37,975 bases of DNA from Cupriavidus basilensis (GTDB taxonomy: Bacteria > Pseudomonadota > Gammaproteobacteria > Burkholderiales > Burkholderiaceae), in assembly GCF_029335485.1 (NCBI RefSeq), contig NZ_JARJLM010000515.1:1-37975 (forward strand), given 5' to 3'. The translations under genes were made by a program, and so were the position numbers. Under the pieces are notes generated by a model, which did not search any database, was not told where the DNA came from, and saw only the letters and a list, made by a program, of their open reading frames with translations. Below are positions 8,627 through 16,171 of the stretch, in pieces; the first letter of the stretch is position 1, and each line of letters opens with the position of its first letter.

Positions 8627-9499
8627 TCACCTGCCGGTGAAGAGCATGCCCACCTGCCGGTCCGGGCGCATGGCGAACAGGTAAAGCTGGCCGGGGGTGG
8701 GCAGGCTGTGCGTGGTGGTCGGGTCATAATAAGCAATGCCGTTCATCACGGTGTACGTGTAGAGGCAAGGCGCGCCGCCGGTCGTGATGGTCACGTCATA
8801 GACCTTGCCCTGGCGGCGTGGCGTGGCGGTGCCCGTAAAGCCGCAGCCCGTTCCCGCGTCGGTCGTGATCTTGCCGGTGGCATCGATGTGCACCACCACC
8901 CCGTTCGACCGCAGCGCACTGGTGTCGAGCGTCACCGCGTTGCCCGCGTAATCGCCCTTCAGGCCGCTGGCGCTGGCGATGTAGTTGTAGTCGGTGCTGT
9001 AGTTGCTGCTGAGCGGCACGGTCTTGCCGTTGCGGTAGGTCAGCCAGCCGGACATCGAGGTGCTCGGCACATAGGACACATTGAGGTCTGCCGCGGCCAG
9101 GCTGTAGCCCGCGCCTTCAAGATTGAAGTCCTTGCCGTTGCTGTTGGTGGTGAGCTTGCCGCTGCCGGAACTGTAGTTGCCGGTGACCACGCCGGCCGGT
9201 GCGTCCGGCGTGCCGGGGGACGAGTAGAAGACGTAGTAGACGTTCTCGTCGAGGACCAGCACGTTGAGCCGCTCGTTGGCGGGCGTACTGCCGATATAGA
9301 AGCCGGTGCCCAGCGCATTGGTGGCTGGCGCGGCCGGCACGGCAGGGTCCGGGGTAACGGGCGTCGTCGGCGCGGTGGGCGTCGTCGTGGTAGTGGCGGG
9401 CGGGTTCCGTACCACGCTGAGCCCGCCGTCGTTCTCTCCCGATCCACCGCACCCCGCCACGGCAAGTGCGATGCTTGCTGCTCCAATGAGTCTCTTCAT
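8627..9499 (-). CDS. putative lipoprotein with Thr/Pro-rich linker
   Basis: A 290-residue protein with a lipoprotein signal peptide (MKRLIGAASIALAVAGC, lipid-modified Cys17) and then a low-complexity linker rich in Thr, Pro and Ala (about 33-60). The rest is rich in Gly, Ser, Tyr and Val and looks like an all-beta domain, with two Cys near the C-terminal end. A GGAAACGG Shine-Dalgarno-like stretch precedes the ATG. It is convergent with the DUF1854 gene (36-bp gap) and divergent from tetR. I do not recognise the family. The architecture of lipid anchor, flexible linker and beta domain suggests an outer-membrane or surface-displayed protein. No function can be assigned. Confidence 0.75.
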   Translation of the reverse strand: MKRLIGAASIALAVAGCGGSGENDGGLSVVRNPPATTTTTPTAPTTPVTPDPAVPAAPATNALGTGFYIGSTPANERLNVLVLDENVYYVFYSSPGTPDAPAGVVTGNYSSGSGKLTTNSNGKDFNLEGAGYSLAAADLNVSYVPSTSMSGWLTYRNGKTVPLSSNYSTDYNYIASASGLKGDYAGNAVTLDTSALRSNGVVVHIDATGKITTDAGTGCGFTGTATPRRQGKVYDVTITTGGAPCLYTYTVMNGIAYYDPTTTHSLPTPGQLYLFAMRPDRQVGMLFTGR

Positions 9500-9730
9500 C
9501 TATCCGTTTCCGTCAGCCTGGGCGCTCCGGGCGCCACCATTCAATTGCAGGAAAAATGACGGACTGTAACAGATGATTACAAATTATTGGCTGGTCACAT
9601 GAGCATGACGCCACTTCTCCGGGGCTGGGTGTATCGAGGGGGCCTATTGCCAGCGGGAATAAGTGGGGGTGCATTGCGACTGCGGCTTTCTTGGGCCGTC
9701 CACGCAGATGGTTCCTTGGCGCTCCCGGCA

Positions 9731-9761
9731 AAAAAGACGCCCGCACAGGAGTTGGCGGGCG
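9731..9761 (-). terminator. terminator-like hairpin on the minus strand, no assigned gene
   Basis: A 7-bp GC stem (CGCCCGC 9738-9744 with GCGGGCG 9755-9761) is followed on the minus strand by a T run (CTTTTTTG, complement of 9730-9736). It would stop leftward transcription about 230 bp before the lipoprotein gene. No minus-strand gene lies just upstream of it, so it may end a small RNA or act as an insulator. Confidence 0.5.
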
Positions 9762-9873
9762 CTTGAGGGCAACGCCGGAGGGGGAGGGTGAGCCCCCGAC
9801 CGGCAAGGCCGCCACGAAGGGGCCTGACGTAATGATGCCGGCCCTTTTCAATTATGTGAATCAGACAGCTCCT

Positions 9874-9897
9874 AATTTGGCCATGGCAATCCAAATT
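9874..9897. repeat. spaced inverted repeat, possible operator
   Basis: AATTTGG (9874-9880) and CCAAATT (9891-9897) form a 7-bp inverted repeat with a 10-nt spacer that itself holds the palindrome CCATGG. The half-sites are about one and a half helical turns apart. It lies about 50 bp upstream of the tetR -35 element. A protein-binding role is possible but not shown. Confidence 0.3.
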
Positions 9898-9947
9898 TGG
9901 CGGCGCATTCGCACTCGCGCCTTCCGGACGGGGCCATCGCATCGTAG

Positions 9948-9975
9948 TTGACAGGACATCCGTTGTGCATATAAT
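9948..9975 (+). promoter_or_regulatory. consensus sigma70 promoter of tetR
   Basis: TTGACA (9948-9953) and TATAAT (9970-9975) are both perfect consensus hexamers with a 16-nt spacer. The predicted start point is near 9982, giving a leader of only about 23 nt before the tetR ATG. The operator begins 3 nt after the -10 element, so a bound repressor would cover the start point. Confidence 0.88.
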
Positions 9976-9977
9976 GC

Positions 9978-9998
9978 GACGGACTAATCCGTTTATTA
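9978..9998. promoter_or_regulatory. TetR operator candidate, site 1
   Basis: The inverted repeat ACGGA-CTAA-TCCGT (9979-9992) overlaps the predicted tetR transcription start. The 21-bp block 9978-9998 recurs with 19 identities at 10681-10701. A second overlapping repeat, CTAAT-N6-ATTAG, is also present. This is what an autoregulating TetR-family repressor usually has. Confidence 0.7.
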
Positions 9999-10004
9999 GA
10001 CGCC

Positions 10005-10598
10005 ATGGCCAGAACGAAGGACGAACAGCTGCACGCGCAGCGCCGGGACGGGATCCTCCAGGCAGCGGCACGCACCTTCAAGACAAAAGGGTTTCACTCC
10101 GCCCGAACCGAGGACATCTGCGTCGAGGCGGGACTGAGCGCCGGCACCGTGTTCCGGCACTTTGCCAGCAAGCACGAAATGATCATGGAGATCGTTGCCC
10201 GCGAGTTCGCGCGCTACCAGGGCGAGATTCGGCAGCTGGCCAGCAGGGAAGGGCTGGAATGGCTGAGCCAGGTGGATGCGGCCGGCCTGGCGGCGACCCT
10301 GGCGCCGTCCGGGTACAACCTTGGCGCGGACAGCTGGCTGGAATTGCAGCGCGATCCGGAATGGCGCCAGAAGGTGCTGGCCTTTGATCGCGGTTTGCGC
10401 GAGACGCTCGTCGCGGAACTGGAACTCGGGCAGCGTGAAGGCTGGGTGCGTGCCGCGCTGGATCCCGTCGGTGCGGCCAATCTCATCCTGGCCATGTTCT
10501 CGGGCCTCGACTTCGACCGCGACACGGGAGTCGACATCGATATGCCGGCTACCGCCCGGGCGCTGGCTGACTTCTGCCGGACCTTCATCTTCGCCTGA
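10005..10598 (+). CDS. TetR/AcrR family transcriptional regulator
   Basis: A 197-residue DNA-binding regulator. Residues 10-60 carry the TetR helix-turn-helix: ILQAAARTFKTKGFHSARTEDICVEAG, then LSAGTVFRHFASKHEM with the family's turn and recognition helix. The variable C-terminal half (about 70-197) would be the ligand-binding and dimer domain; its ligand is unknown. The gene has a perfect sigma70 promoter, a very short leader without a clear Shine-Dalgarno sequence, and an operator-like repeat at the start point. It reads in the same direction as the exporter operon that begins about 50 bp downstream. It most likely represses itself and that operon until a substrate of the exporter binds. 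Confidence 0.92.
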   Translation: MARTKDEQLHAQRRDGILQAAARTFKTKGFHSARTEDICVEAGLSAGTVFRHFASKHEMIMEIVAREFARYQGEIRQLASREGLEWLSQVDAAGLAATLAPSGYNLGADSWLELQRDPEWRQKVLAFDRGLRETLVAELELGQREGWVRAALDPVGAANLILAMFSGLDFDRDTGVDIDMPATARALADFCRTFIFA

Positions 10599-10649
10599 TT
10601 CGACGCAATCAACGCCCGCGGGCACCGGATCCAGAAAAATTCACCTCCC

Positions 10650-11135
10650 ATGCCAATTCCTCCAGCTTGTATTGAAATTGGACGGATTACTCCGTTTATT
10701 ATTGCGGCTCTGTTCGCCCTCTGCGCCGGTCAGGCATGGCCAGCGGGCATGGCGGGGCAATGGACCTTCATGGACGATGGCACCGTCATCGACTTCAGCT
10801 CGTGTCCGGACATGTCGGAGAATGCCTGCGGCACGATCGTGCAATTGCCCCGGCGGGCTGATCGCCCGGGCGTGCAGCGGCGGGAGACGCTCTGCGGCGC
10901 GGACTTGATTGTCGGACTGGTTCCGCGCAAGGCGGCAAGCGGCGCTTCCCGGCTGACCGGCTGGATCGCCGACCCCGACACCCTCCTCGACGAAAAGGGC
11001 GCGAGCCGCTATCCGGTAGACATCAGGCTGGAGTCGGCACACAGGGCGCTGATGGAGGTGCGGGGCCCGCTGGGACTGGTGGCCGAGCGCTACACGCTGG
11101 TTCGCCGCATCGCGCCGGTGCGCCGCTGCGAGTGA
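10650..11135 (+). CDS. DUF2147 family secreted protein
   Basis: A 161-residue protein with a signal-peptide-like N-terminus: hydrophobic stretch ITPFIIAALFALCAG, likely cut after AWPA near residue 33. The mature part fits DUF2147: GQWTFMDDGTVIDFSSC at its start, a conserved CG-IV-L segment, LCGADLIVGL in the middle and a closing EVRGPLGLVAERYTLVRR. It should be periplasmic; no activity is known for the family to my knowledge. No Shine-Dalgarno sequence precedes the ATG at 10650, and the second operator copy (10681-10701) lies inside codons 11-18. The next in-frame ATG (10749) would drop the signal peptide, so I keep 10650 but hold the start as uncertain. It is the first gene of the exporter operon, 7 bp before the permease gene. 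Confidence 0.75.
   Translation: MPIPPACIEIGRITPFIIAALFALCAGQAWPAGMAGQWTFMDDGTVIDFSSCPDMSENACGTIVQLPRRADRPGVQRRETLCGADLIVGLVPRKAASGASRLTGWIADPDTLLDEKGASRYPVDIRLESAHRALMEVRGPLGLVAERYTLVRRIAPVRRCE
10681..10701. promoter_or_regulatory. TetR operator candidate, site 2
   Basis: The inverted repeat ACGGA-TTAC-TCCGT (10682-10695), followed by TTATTA, matches site 1 at 19 of 21 positions. Both differences fall in the spacer between the half-sites. TTGAAA (10672-10677) and TATTAT (10697-10702) could form a promoter with a long 19-nt spacer around it. The site overlaps the annotated start of the DUF2147 gene and is well placed to control the exporter operon. Confidence 0.65.
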
Positions 11136-11142
11136 GGCGAAT

Positions 11143-12267
11143 ATGATCTCCCTCGCGCGCGCCACGCTGGCTCATGAATGGCGGCGCTACCTGGCCGCCG
11201 TGCTCGCGATTACCTTCGCGGGATTGCTGATCGTTGTGCAACTGGCGTTGTTGCTAGGTTTGTTCGGCTCGGTCGCGGTGGTGGTCGACCGGTCCGGCGC
11301 GGATCTCTGGATCGGTTTCCGCAATACGCAAAGCGTCGATCTGGGGCGTGCGCTGGTCCGGGGCAGCGATGCGCTGGCGTGGTCCCATCCGGGCGTCGAC
11401 AGGGTCGAGGGTTATACCACCGCATACGGTGACCTCCGGCGAGCGGACGGGGTACCGGTTTCGGTGCTGCTCCATGCCATGGACGTTTCCCGTGCCGGGC
11501 TTGCTTTTTCGGGGCTGCTCACGCAGGACGAGCGCGCGTTGCTGCGCGAGCCCAACGCGATCCTCATCGACGCTGCGGACATGCGCAAGCTGGGGGCCCG
11601 GGTTGGCACCATGGTGGAGATCAATGGCCGGCGCGCGCGTATCGCTGGCGTGATCGAGGGCATACGAACGGTGGGCGGGGTCAATGTGCTGGCGTCCTTC
11701 GCGACGGCGCGCTACCTCGCTCCGGATATCGCCGATCAGATTGCCTTTTACCTGGTTCGCCTCAAGCCGGGATTCGACCCGCTGGCGGTCAGTGCCGAGA
11801 TTGCGGACAAAGCGCGTTTTCCGCGCTACAGCGTCTGGACGGCGCCTGCGCTATCCATGCAGTCGCAGGCCTACTGGCTGCTCGAGTCGGGTTCGGGAAT
11901 CGGCTCGGGGTTTGCATCGCTGCTCGCGCTGGTGGTGGGCATGGTGATCACCAGCCAGACGCTCTCGGGAGCCATCCTGGCTTCGATCAAGGAGTTTGCC
12001 GCGCTGCGTGCGCTCGGCGTGTCGCGTAAATCGCTGCGCGCCATCGTGGTCGAACAGTCGCTCTGGGTCGGGGTCAGCGGCCTGATCGTGACGGGGCTCC
12101 TCACGCTCGCCATCGCATGGCTCGGCGACACCTTGCGGATCGCAATGCGGTTTCCCGCGTGGATGCTGGCAGGCGCTTGCGTGCTGCTGCTTGCGATCTC
12201 GATGGTTTCCGGTTTGCTGGCGCTCAGGCCCTTGGGCCGCGCCGATCCTGCGGCACTGCTGCGTTGA
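11143..12267 (+). CDS. ABC exporter permease, DevC/MacB (FtsX) type
   Basis: A 374-residue inner-membrane permease. There is one membrane segment near residues 17-42, a periplasmic domain of about 200 residues (ADLWIGFRNTQSVDLG at its start), then three more segments near 255-275, 305-325 and 341-361. Between segments 2 and 3 lies EFAALRALGVSRKSLR, typical of the coupling region in FtsX-type permeases, and the end RADPAALLR is also characteristic. The length is close to DevC proteins and well below MacB, whose ATPase is fused. GAGGCGA lies just before the ATG. It pairs with the separate ATPase gene 10 bp downstream. Such systems move substrates from the periplasm or outer leaflet outwards; the substrate is unknown. 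Confidence 0.87.
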   Translation: MISLARATLAHEWRRYLAAVLAITFAGLLIVVQLALLLGLFGSVAVVVDRSGADLWIGFRNTQSVDLGRALVRGSDALAWSHPGVDRVEGYTTAYGDLRRADGVPVSVLLHAMDVSRAGLAFSGLLTQDERALLREPNAILIDAADMRKLGARVGTMVEINGRRARIAGVIEGIRTVGGVNVLASFATARYLAPDIADQIAFYLVRLKPGFDPLAVSAEIADKARFPRYSVWTAPALSMQSQAYWLLESGSGIGSGFASLLALVVGMVITSQTLSGAILASIKEFAALRALGVSRKSLRAIVVEQSLWVGVSGLIVTGLLTLAIAWLGDTLRIAMRFPAWMLAGACVLLLAISMVSGLLALRPLGRADPAALLR

Positions 12268-12277
12268 GGTGGAATCC

Positions 12278-13009
12278 ATGAATACCAGACCGTCGATCGT
12301 CAGCCGCGGCATCGCCAAGGCTTTCACAGTCGGCAAGATCACGCAGCAGGTGATCAAGGACAGCAGCCTGGATATCTACCCTGCCACGCTGACCCTGATC
12401 ATCGGGCCATCCGGTTCGGGCAAGAGCACGATGCTGTCGATGATGTCCGGCCTGCTCAGGCCGGATAGCGGGCAGGTTCTGGCGCTGGACACCGAGTTGT
12501 GGACGCTCGGCGAAGCCGCGCTGGATCGCTTCCGGCTCGAGAACTGCGGCTTTATCTTCCAGGGCTTCAATCTGTTCGGCGCGCTTACCGCGCTGGAGAA
12601 CGTACTGCTGCCCTTGCAGTACCTCGGCAAGCGCGGCGCCGCGGCCATGATGCAGGCGCGGCATGTGCTCGAGGAGGTCGGACTGGCCCATCGCTGCCAT
12701 CTGCGGCCGGCCGAGCTTTCGGGTGGAGAGAAGCAGCGGGTGGCCATCGCCAGGGCGCTGGTCAAGAACCCGAAACTGATTTTTGCCGACGAGCCCACGT
12801 CGGCACTGGACAAGATCAATGGAGGAATCGTGATCGACCTGCTGAAACGGATTGCCATCGAGCACGGTGCGACCGTGCTGGGCGTGACCCATGATCCCAG
12901 GCTTCTGGGCCATGCCGACCGGGTGATCGAGCTCGAGGACGGTGTTGTCGTTCGCGATCGCGAGCAGACCGGGGAAGCTCCGGCCGAGCAGGAGCGGCGT
13001 CGTGCTTAA
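12278..13009 (+). CDS. ABC exporter ATPase, DevA/MacB type
   Basis: A 243-residue ATP-binding subunit for the preceding permease. Visible motifs are Walker A GPSGSGKST (43-51), Q-loop Gln95 in FIFQGFN, signature LSGGEKQR (147-154), Walker B LIFADEP (D171, E172) and the switch His in GVTHDPR. The FQ-FNL and ADEPTSALD forms are typical of the MacB/LolD/DevA group. I start at 12278 because GAGGTGGA lies 5 nt upstream and the protein then begins at a normal family length; the longer frame overlaps the permease gene. The stop overlaps the GTG start of the adaptor gene, so translation is probably coupled. Confidence 0.92.
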   Translation: MNTRPSIVSRGIAKAFTVGKITQQVIKDSSLDIYPATLTLIIGPSGSGKSTMLSMMSGLLRPDSGQVLALDTELWTLGEAALDRFRLENCGFIFQGFNLFGALTALENVLLPLQYLGKRGAAAMMQARHVLEEVGLAHRCHLRPAELSGGEKQRVAIARALVKNPKLIFADEPTSALDKINGGIVIDLLKRIAIEHGATVLGVTHDPRLLGHADRVIELEDGVVVRDREQTGEAPAEQERRRA

Positions 13010-13943
13010 GACAGGATCGACGAAGCTGCCCCGTGGCGGCTCTGCCCGAGGCAAGGCTTGCTGGCTTGTGGCCGCCGCGCTGTGGCTGGGCGCATGCGGC
13101 CGCGTGGGCCCTGGGGCCGAGACGCGAACGCCCCTCCAGTCGGGCGCCCCTGCGGATGTTCTCGCCAGCGCGAAGGGACGCGTCGACATCGCGGGTGGGC
13201 TGGTACGCCTGGCCGCCAGGCGCGACGGCGTGATCTCTCGCGTCATGGTCGAGGAAGGCGACCGGGTGCGAGCCGGCCAGCTGCTGGCGACGCTGGATGC
13301 GGAGGTCGCCTTGCGCGGTCTTGCATTGGCGCGCGCCGAAGTTCGCCAGGCCGAGCAGGAACGAAGCAAGGCGCGCATCGAACTCGCTGCAGCCGCACGC
13401 GAGCGCAAGCGGCTGCAGCCGCTCGCCGAAGACGACACCGTTGCGCGGCAGGACCTCGATCTGGCCAGCGACCGGCATGCCTTTGCCACGGTGGCCTTGC
13501 TTGCCGCTGACGCCGCCTTCGCCACGGCCCAGGCCAGGCATGCCATCGCCGAGCGCGAAGTGGAAGAGCGCAGGGTCACGGCGCCGCTGGATGGCCAGAT
13601 CATCCAGCGGCAGGCCCGGCCGGGCAACGGCGTCAGCACGCTCAATGTCACGCCGCTGTTTCTCTTCGCGCCGGATGGCGCGCGTATCGTGCGCGCCGAA
13701 TTGGAGGAGCAGTACCTCCCGGGCATCAAGGCTGGCGGCGCCGCGCAAATCATCCTGGATGCGGATCCCGCCCGGCGATGGTCCGGCAAGGTGCTGCGCG
13801 TAGGCCGTATCGTCGGGCAGCGCAGCGCTGGCGACGACCCCGCCGAGAAGCAGGACAACCGGGTGGTGGAAGTGGTCGTTGCGCTGGATGCGCAAGACTT
13901 GCTGATTGGCCAGCGCGTGGTAGTGCGCTTTCTTGCGAAGTGA
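13002..13943 (+). CDS. HlyD-type membrane fusion protein, lipoprotein
   Basis: A 313-residue periplasmic adaptor. It starts at GTG 13002, which overlaps the ATPase stop by 8 nt and has AGGAG 7 nt upstream; the longer frame lies inside the ATPase gene. The N-terminus is a lipoprotein signal with lipobox LGAC (Cys32). Then come a half lipoyl-like domain (RLAARRDGVISRVMVEEGDRVRAGQLLATLD), an Ala/Arg/Glu-rich helical hairpin (about 105-190), the second lipoyl half (RRVTAPLDGQIIQRQARPGNGV) and a beta-barrel domain. It should bridge the permease and the outer-membrane factor. The DevB-like layout fits a tripartite ABC exporter better than an RND pump, because no RND gene is present. Confidence 0.9.
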   Translation: MLKTGSTKLPRGGSARGKACWLVAAALWLGACGRVGPGAETRTPLQSGAPADVLASAKGRVDIAGGLVRLAARRDGVISRVMVEEGDRVRAGQLLATLDAEVALRGLALARAEVRQAEQERSKARIELAAAARERKRLQPLAEDDTVARQDLDLASDRHAFATVALLAADAAFATAQARHAIAEREVEERRVTAPLDGQIIQRQARPGNGVSTLNVTPLFLFAPDGARIVRAELEEQYLPGIKAGGAAQIILDADPARRWSGKVLRVGRIVGQRSAGDDPAEKQDNRVVEVVVALDAQDLLIGQRVVVRFLAK

Positions 13944-13953
13944 GGGGAGCCTG

Positions 13954-15387
13954 ATGCCTCGCTTCGCCACGATCCCCATGGCCATGCTGGTACTTTCGTC
14001 CTTGTTGACGGCCTGCGCGTCGGTGCCCGCAAGCTCGCCGCGCCCGGAGCCGCCGGCGCAGCGATGGTCCAGCTTTGCGGCGCAGGCTGCCGGTTTACCC
14101 GGCGCAGACGACATGGCTGTGCCATCCAACTGGTGGGCCGCACTTGACGATCCGGTCCTGGACGGTTTGATCGGCGCCGCACTGGAGGATAGCCCGGACC
14201 TGCGCGCGGCCGCTGCGCGGGTCGCGCAAGCGCGCGCCTTGCAGGACATGGCACGAGCAAGACGGATGCCGCGTGCGCAAGCCGGCGTTGGTGCGGAACG
14301 CGGGCGCGTGCAGGCATCGGCGTTCCGGGATGGCGAGGGGGGCCGCTTCAGCGTGCCTCCTTATCGCAGTTCCAGCTTCAGCGCGCAGGTTTCCGCCAGT
14401 TACGACATGGATCTGTTCGGCCGCCTTGCGCTCGCAGAGCACGAAGCACAGCGCAATACGGATGCAACGCGGGCCGATCGGCTCGCAGTGCGGCAGTGGC
14501 TGATCCACGATGTCGTACGCGCCTATGCGGACATACGTATGGCTGACGCACTGCGCCCGGATATCCGGAACGAATTGGGTCTGGCCCGGCAACTGCTGGC
14601 TGCGGAAGCGTCGAGGAAGGAAGCCGGCCTGGTGCCGGCCGCTGAACTGCGGCGGACTGCGGATCTGGTGGCGGAGCGCGAGCGCTTGCTGGCCGAGGTG
14701 GAGGGGCGGCGCCATGAAGCCCTGTCACGGTTGGCAGTGCTGATGGGCAGGGCACCGTCGCAATTGGAGCTGGCTGCGCAGGAGCGCTACTTCACCAGCC
14801 TGAAGATCTCCGGATCGCTGCGCGCGGGCCTGCCCGCTTCGGTCGTCGCCAATCGCCCGGACATCGATGCGGCGTGGCATCGCGTGCTCGCCGGCAACGC
14901 GGCGGCGGAGCGCGCGCGGCGCGACCGCTACCCCTCGCTCTCTCTCACCGGCACCACCGGATTCCTCAGCGAGTCTCTGCGCAGGTGGCTCGCGGGAGAT
15001 GCGCTTGGCTGGGCACTCGCTGCCGCGGTGAACGCGCCTTTGTTCGACGGCGGCGGCCTGCGGGCGGAAGCCGCGCGCGCTGCGGCTGCCGGCGAAGAGC
15101 TGGAGGCAGCTTATCGCAAGACGGTGCTGGCGGCGCTGGGAGAGGTCGACGCGACGCTCGGTGAGATAGTCACAGCCAAGGTCAGGCGTGAGATCGCGGC
15201 AACCGGCCTTGCGCGGCGCAAGGCCGACCACGCGGCGGCGCAGGCAGCGCTGGCCGCGGGGGCAAGCCGGCGGGACACGGTGCTGCGGGCGGAAATGGCA
15301 ATGGCGGAGTCAAGCCGGGAACTCTCGGAGCGCCAGTATGAACTCCTGCTCTGCTGGGCATCGGCGCACAGGGCGCTCGGGCTTTGA
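13954..15387 (+). CDS. outer-membrane efflux factor, NodT family lipoprotein
   Basis: A 477-residue TolC-like outer-membrane channel subunit of the NodT lipoprotein group. The signal ends in lipobox LTAC (Cys21). The NWWAALDDPVLDGLIGAALEDSPDLRAAAARV stretch and the later NRPDIDAAWHRVLAGNAAAERARRDRYPSLSLTG stretch are the two repeats typical of the family. SASYDMDLFGRL marks the first beta region and NAPLFDGGGLRAEAARA the second. I start at 13954 because GAGGGGAG lies 4 nt upstream; the frame opens 7 codons earlier inside the adaptor gene. It is the last gene of the operon and completes an envelope-spanning exporter. Substrate unknown. Confidence 0.92.
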   Translation: MPRFATIPMAMLVLSSLLTACASVPASSPRPEPPAQRWSSFAAQAAGLPGADDMAVPSNWWAALDDPVLDGLIGAALEDSPDLRAAAARVAQARALQDMARARRMPRAQAGVGAERGRVQASAFRDGEGGRFSVPPYRSSSFSAQVSASYDMDLFGRLALAEHEAQRNTDATRADRLAVRQWLIHDVVRAYADIRMADALRPDIRNELGLARQLLAAEASRKEAGLVPAAELRRTADLVAERERLLAEVEGRRHEALSRLAVLMGRAPSQLELAAQERYFTSLKISGSLRAGLPASVVANRPDIDAAWHRVLAGNAAAERARRDRYPSLSLTGTTGFLSESLRRWLAGDALGWALAAAVNAPLFDGGGLRAEAARAAAAGEELEAAYRKTVLAALGEVDATLGEIVTAKVRREIAATGLARRKADHAAAQAALAAGASRRDTVLRAEMAMAESSRELSERQYELLLCWASAHRALGL

Positions 15388-15610
15388 GCTTTGAGCAATG
15401 GCATCGGCTGGACCAGCCGCAGGCCACGGGCCAGTGCCGGCTTCATGGCAAGGTGCCGGTGTGCACCTGGGGATAGCGGACGGGCAACAACCGGTCGCAC
15501 CTGCTTTTTGAAACGCCCGTTTCGCTGCATTCCGGATCAGCGATGCGGATCACCCCGGGCAGTGTGCAGCATCAGCGCACGGTGGCGGCGTGGCCGGGGC
15601 CGGGGGGAGG

Positions 15611-15811
15611 TCAATGCTTTCCGGCAATAGCGTCGAGAACGTGGCGGCCGTGGTTGGTAAGGTGCAGCCGCCGGTCATGGACTTGAGGCTGAGGCTCCAG
15701 CCAGACGAGCCGGCGGTCAAGCAAGGCATTGAGATCGGCGGGGTTCAGTTCATGGTGGTGCTGGGCATTCTCGATCAGCATCAATGCGGCAATTTCGTGA
15801 GGGCTTAGCAT
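15611..15811 (-). CDS. small protein of unknown function, winged-helix-like
   Basis: A 66-residue protein starting MLSPHEIAALMLIENAQ. The start at 15811 is supported by AGGAG 7 nt upstream; a frame nine codons longer lacks this. The sequence reads as two helices (PHEIAALMLIENA and NPADLNALLDRRLVWLE), then RRLHLTNHGRHVLDAI, which resembles the wing and last helix of small winged-helix proteins. There is no signal peptide or membrane segment. I do not recognise the family with certainty, though similar small proteins seem common in Burkholderiaceae. It is convergent with the exporter operon and upstream of nothing obvious on its strand. Confidence 0.65.
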   Translation of the reverse strand: MLSPHEIAALMLIENAQHHHELNPADLNALLDRRLVWLEPQPQVHDRRLHLTNHGRHVLDAIAGKH

Positions 15812-16100
15812 CGTCGTCTCCTGGGAGGGGGATTGCATAAGTGCTGCACGGCAGCAGGCACTGGTTGTGCCAGCAGGAAATCAGTTTACTTTTTCCCAGG
15901 ACGCTGGATGTCTCAATGCTTGATACATTTAATTACGCCGGGTTACAGGAGGTGTCCGGTGCGGGTGATGATTTGGGCATGCGGATACGCATGGGATTGT
16001 GCCGCCCCTTTTTCCGCGATTTTTTGGCGCGCTCCGTTTTTTCGAGCGGATGGGATCGGGCGCCAGGTTGATTATGGCGGCCAATTATAGGCGCCCCCGG
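15812..16100. other. intergenic region between the small gene and the tmRNA terminator
   Basis: About 290 bp with somewhat lower GC than its surroundings. It should hold the minus-strand promoter of the 66-residue gene, but I cannot pick out convincing hexamers. No open frame here looks like a real protein. Confidence 0.4.
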
Positions 16101-16139
16101 AAAAGAAAAACCCCCGAGGCGTTGCGCCATCGGGGGTTT
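16101..16139 (-). terminator. intrinsic terminator of ssrA
   Basis: A 10-bp stem (AAACCCCCGA 16108-16117 with TCGGGGGTTT 16130-16139) is followed on the minus strand by GTTTTTCTTTTCC. It lies about 30 bp past the tmRNA 3' end. Confidence 0.9.
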
Positions 16140-16171
16140 GGGAGGTCCCGGGATTATCCAAGACCTAATGT

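Larger units (their letters stand above)
9500..9947. other. long intergenic region between the lipoprotein gene and tetR
   Basis: About 450 bp carry no gene I can support. Open frames here lack protein-like composition and ribosome-binding sites. The region holds a minus-strand terminator-like hairpin (9731-9761) and a spaced inverted repeat (9874-9897), listed separately. Confidence 0.5.
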
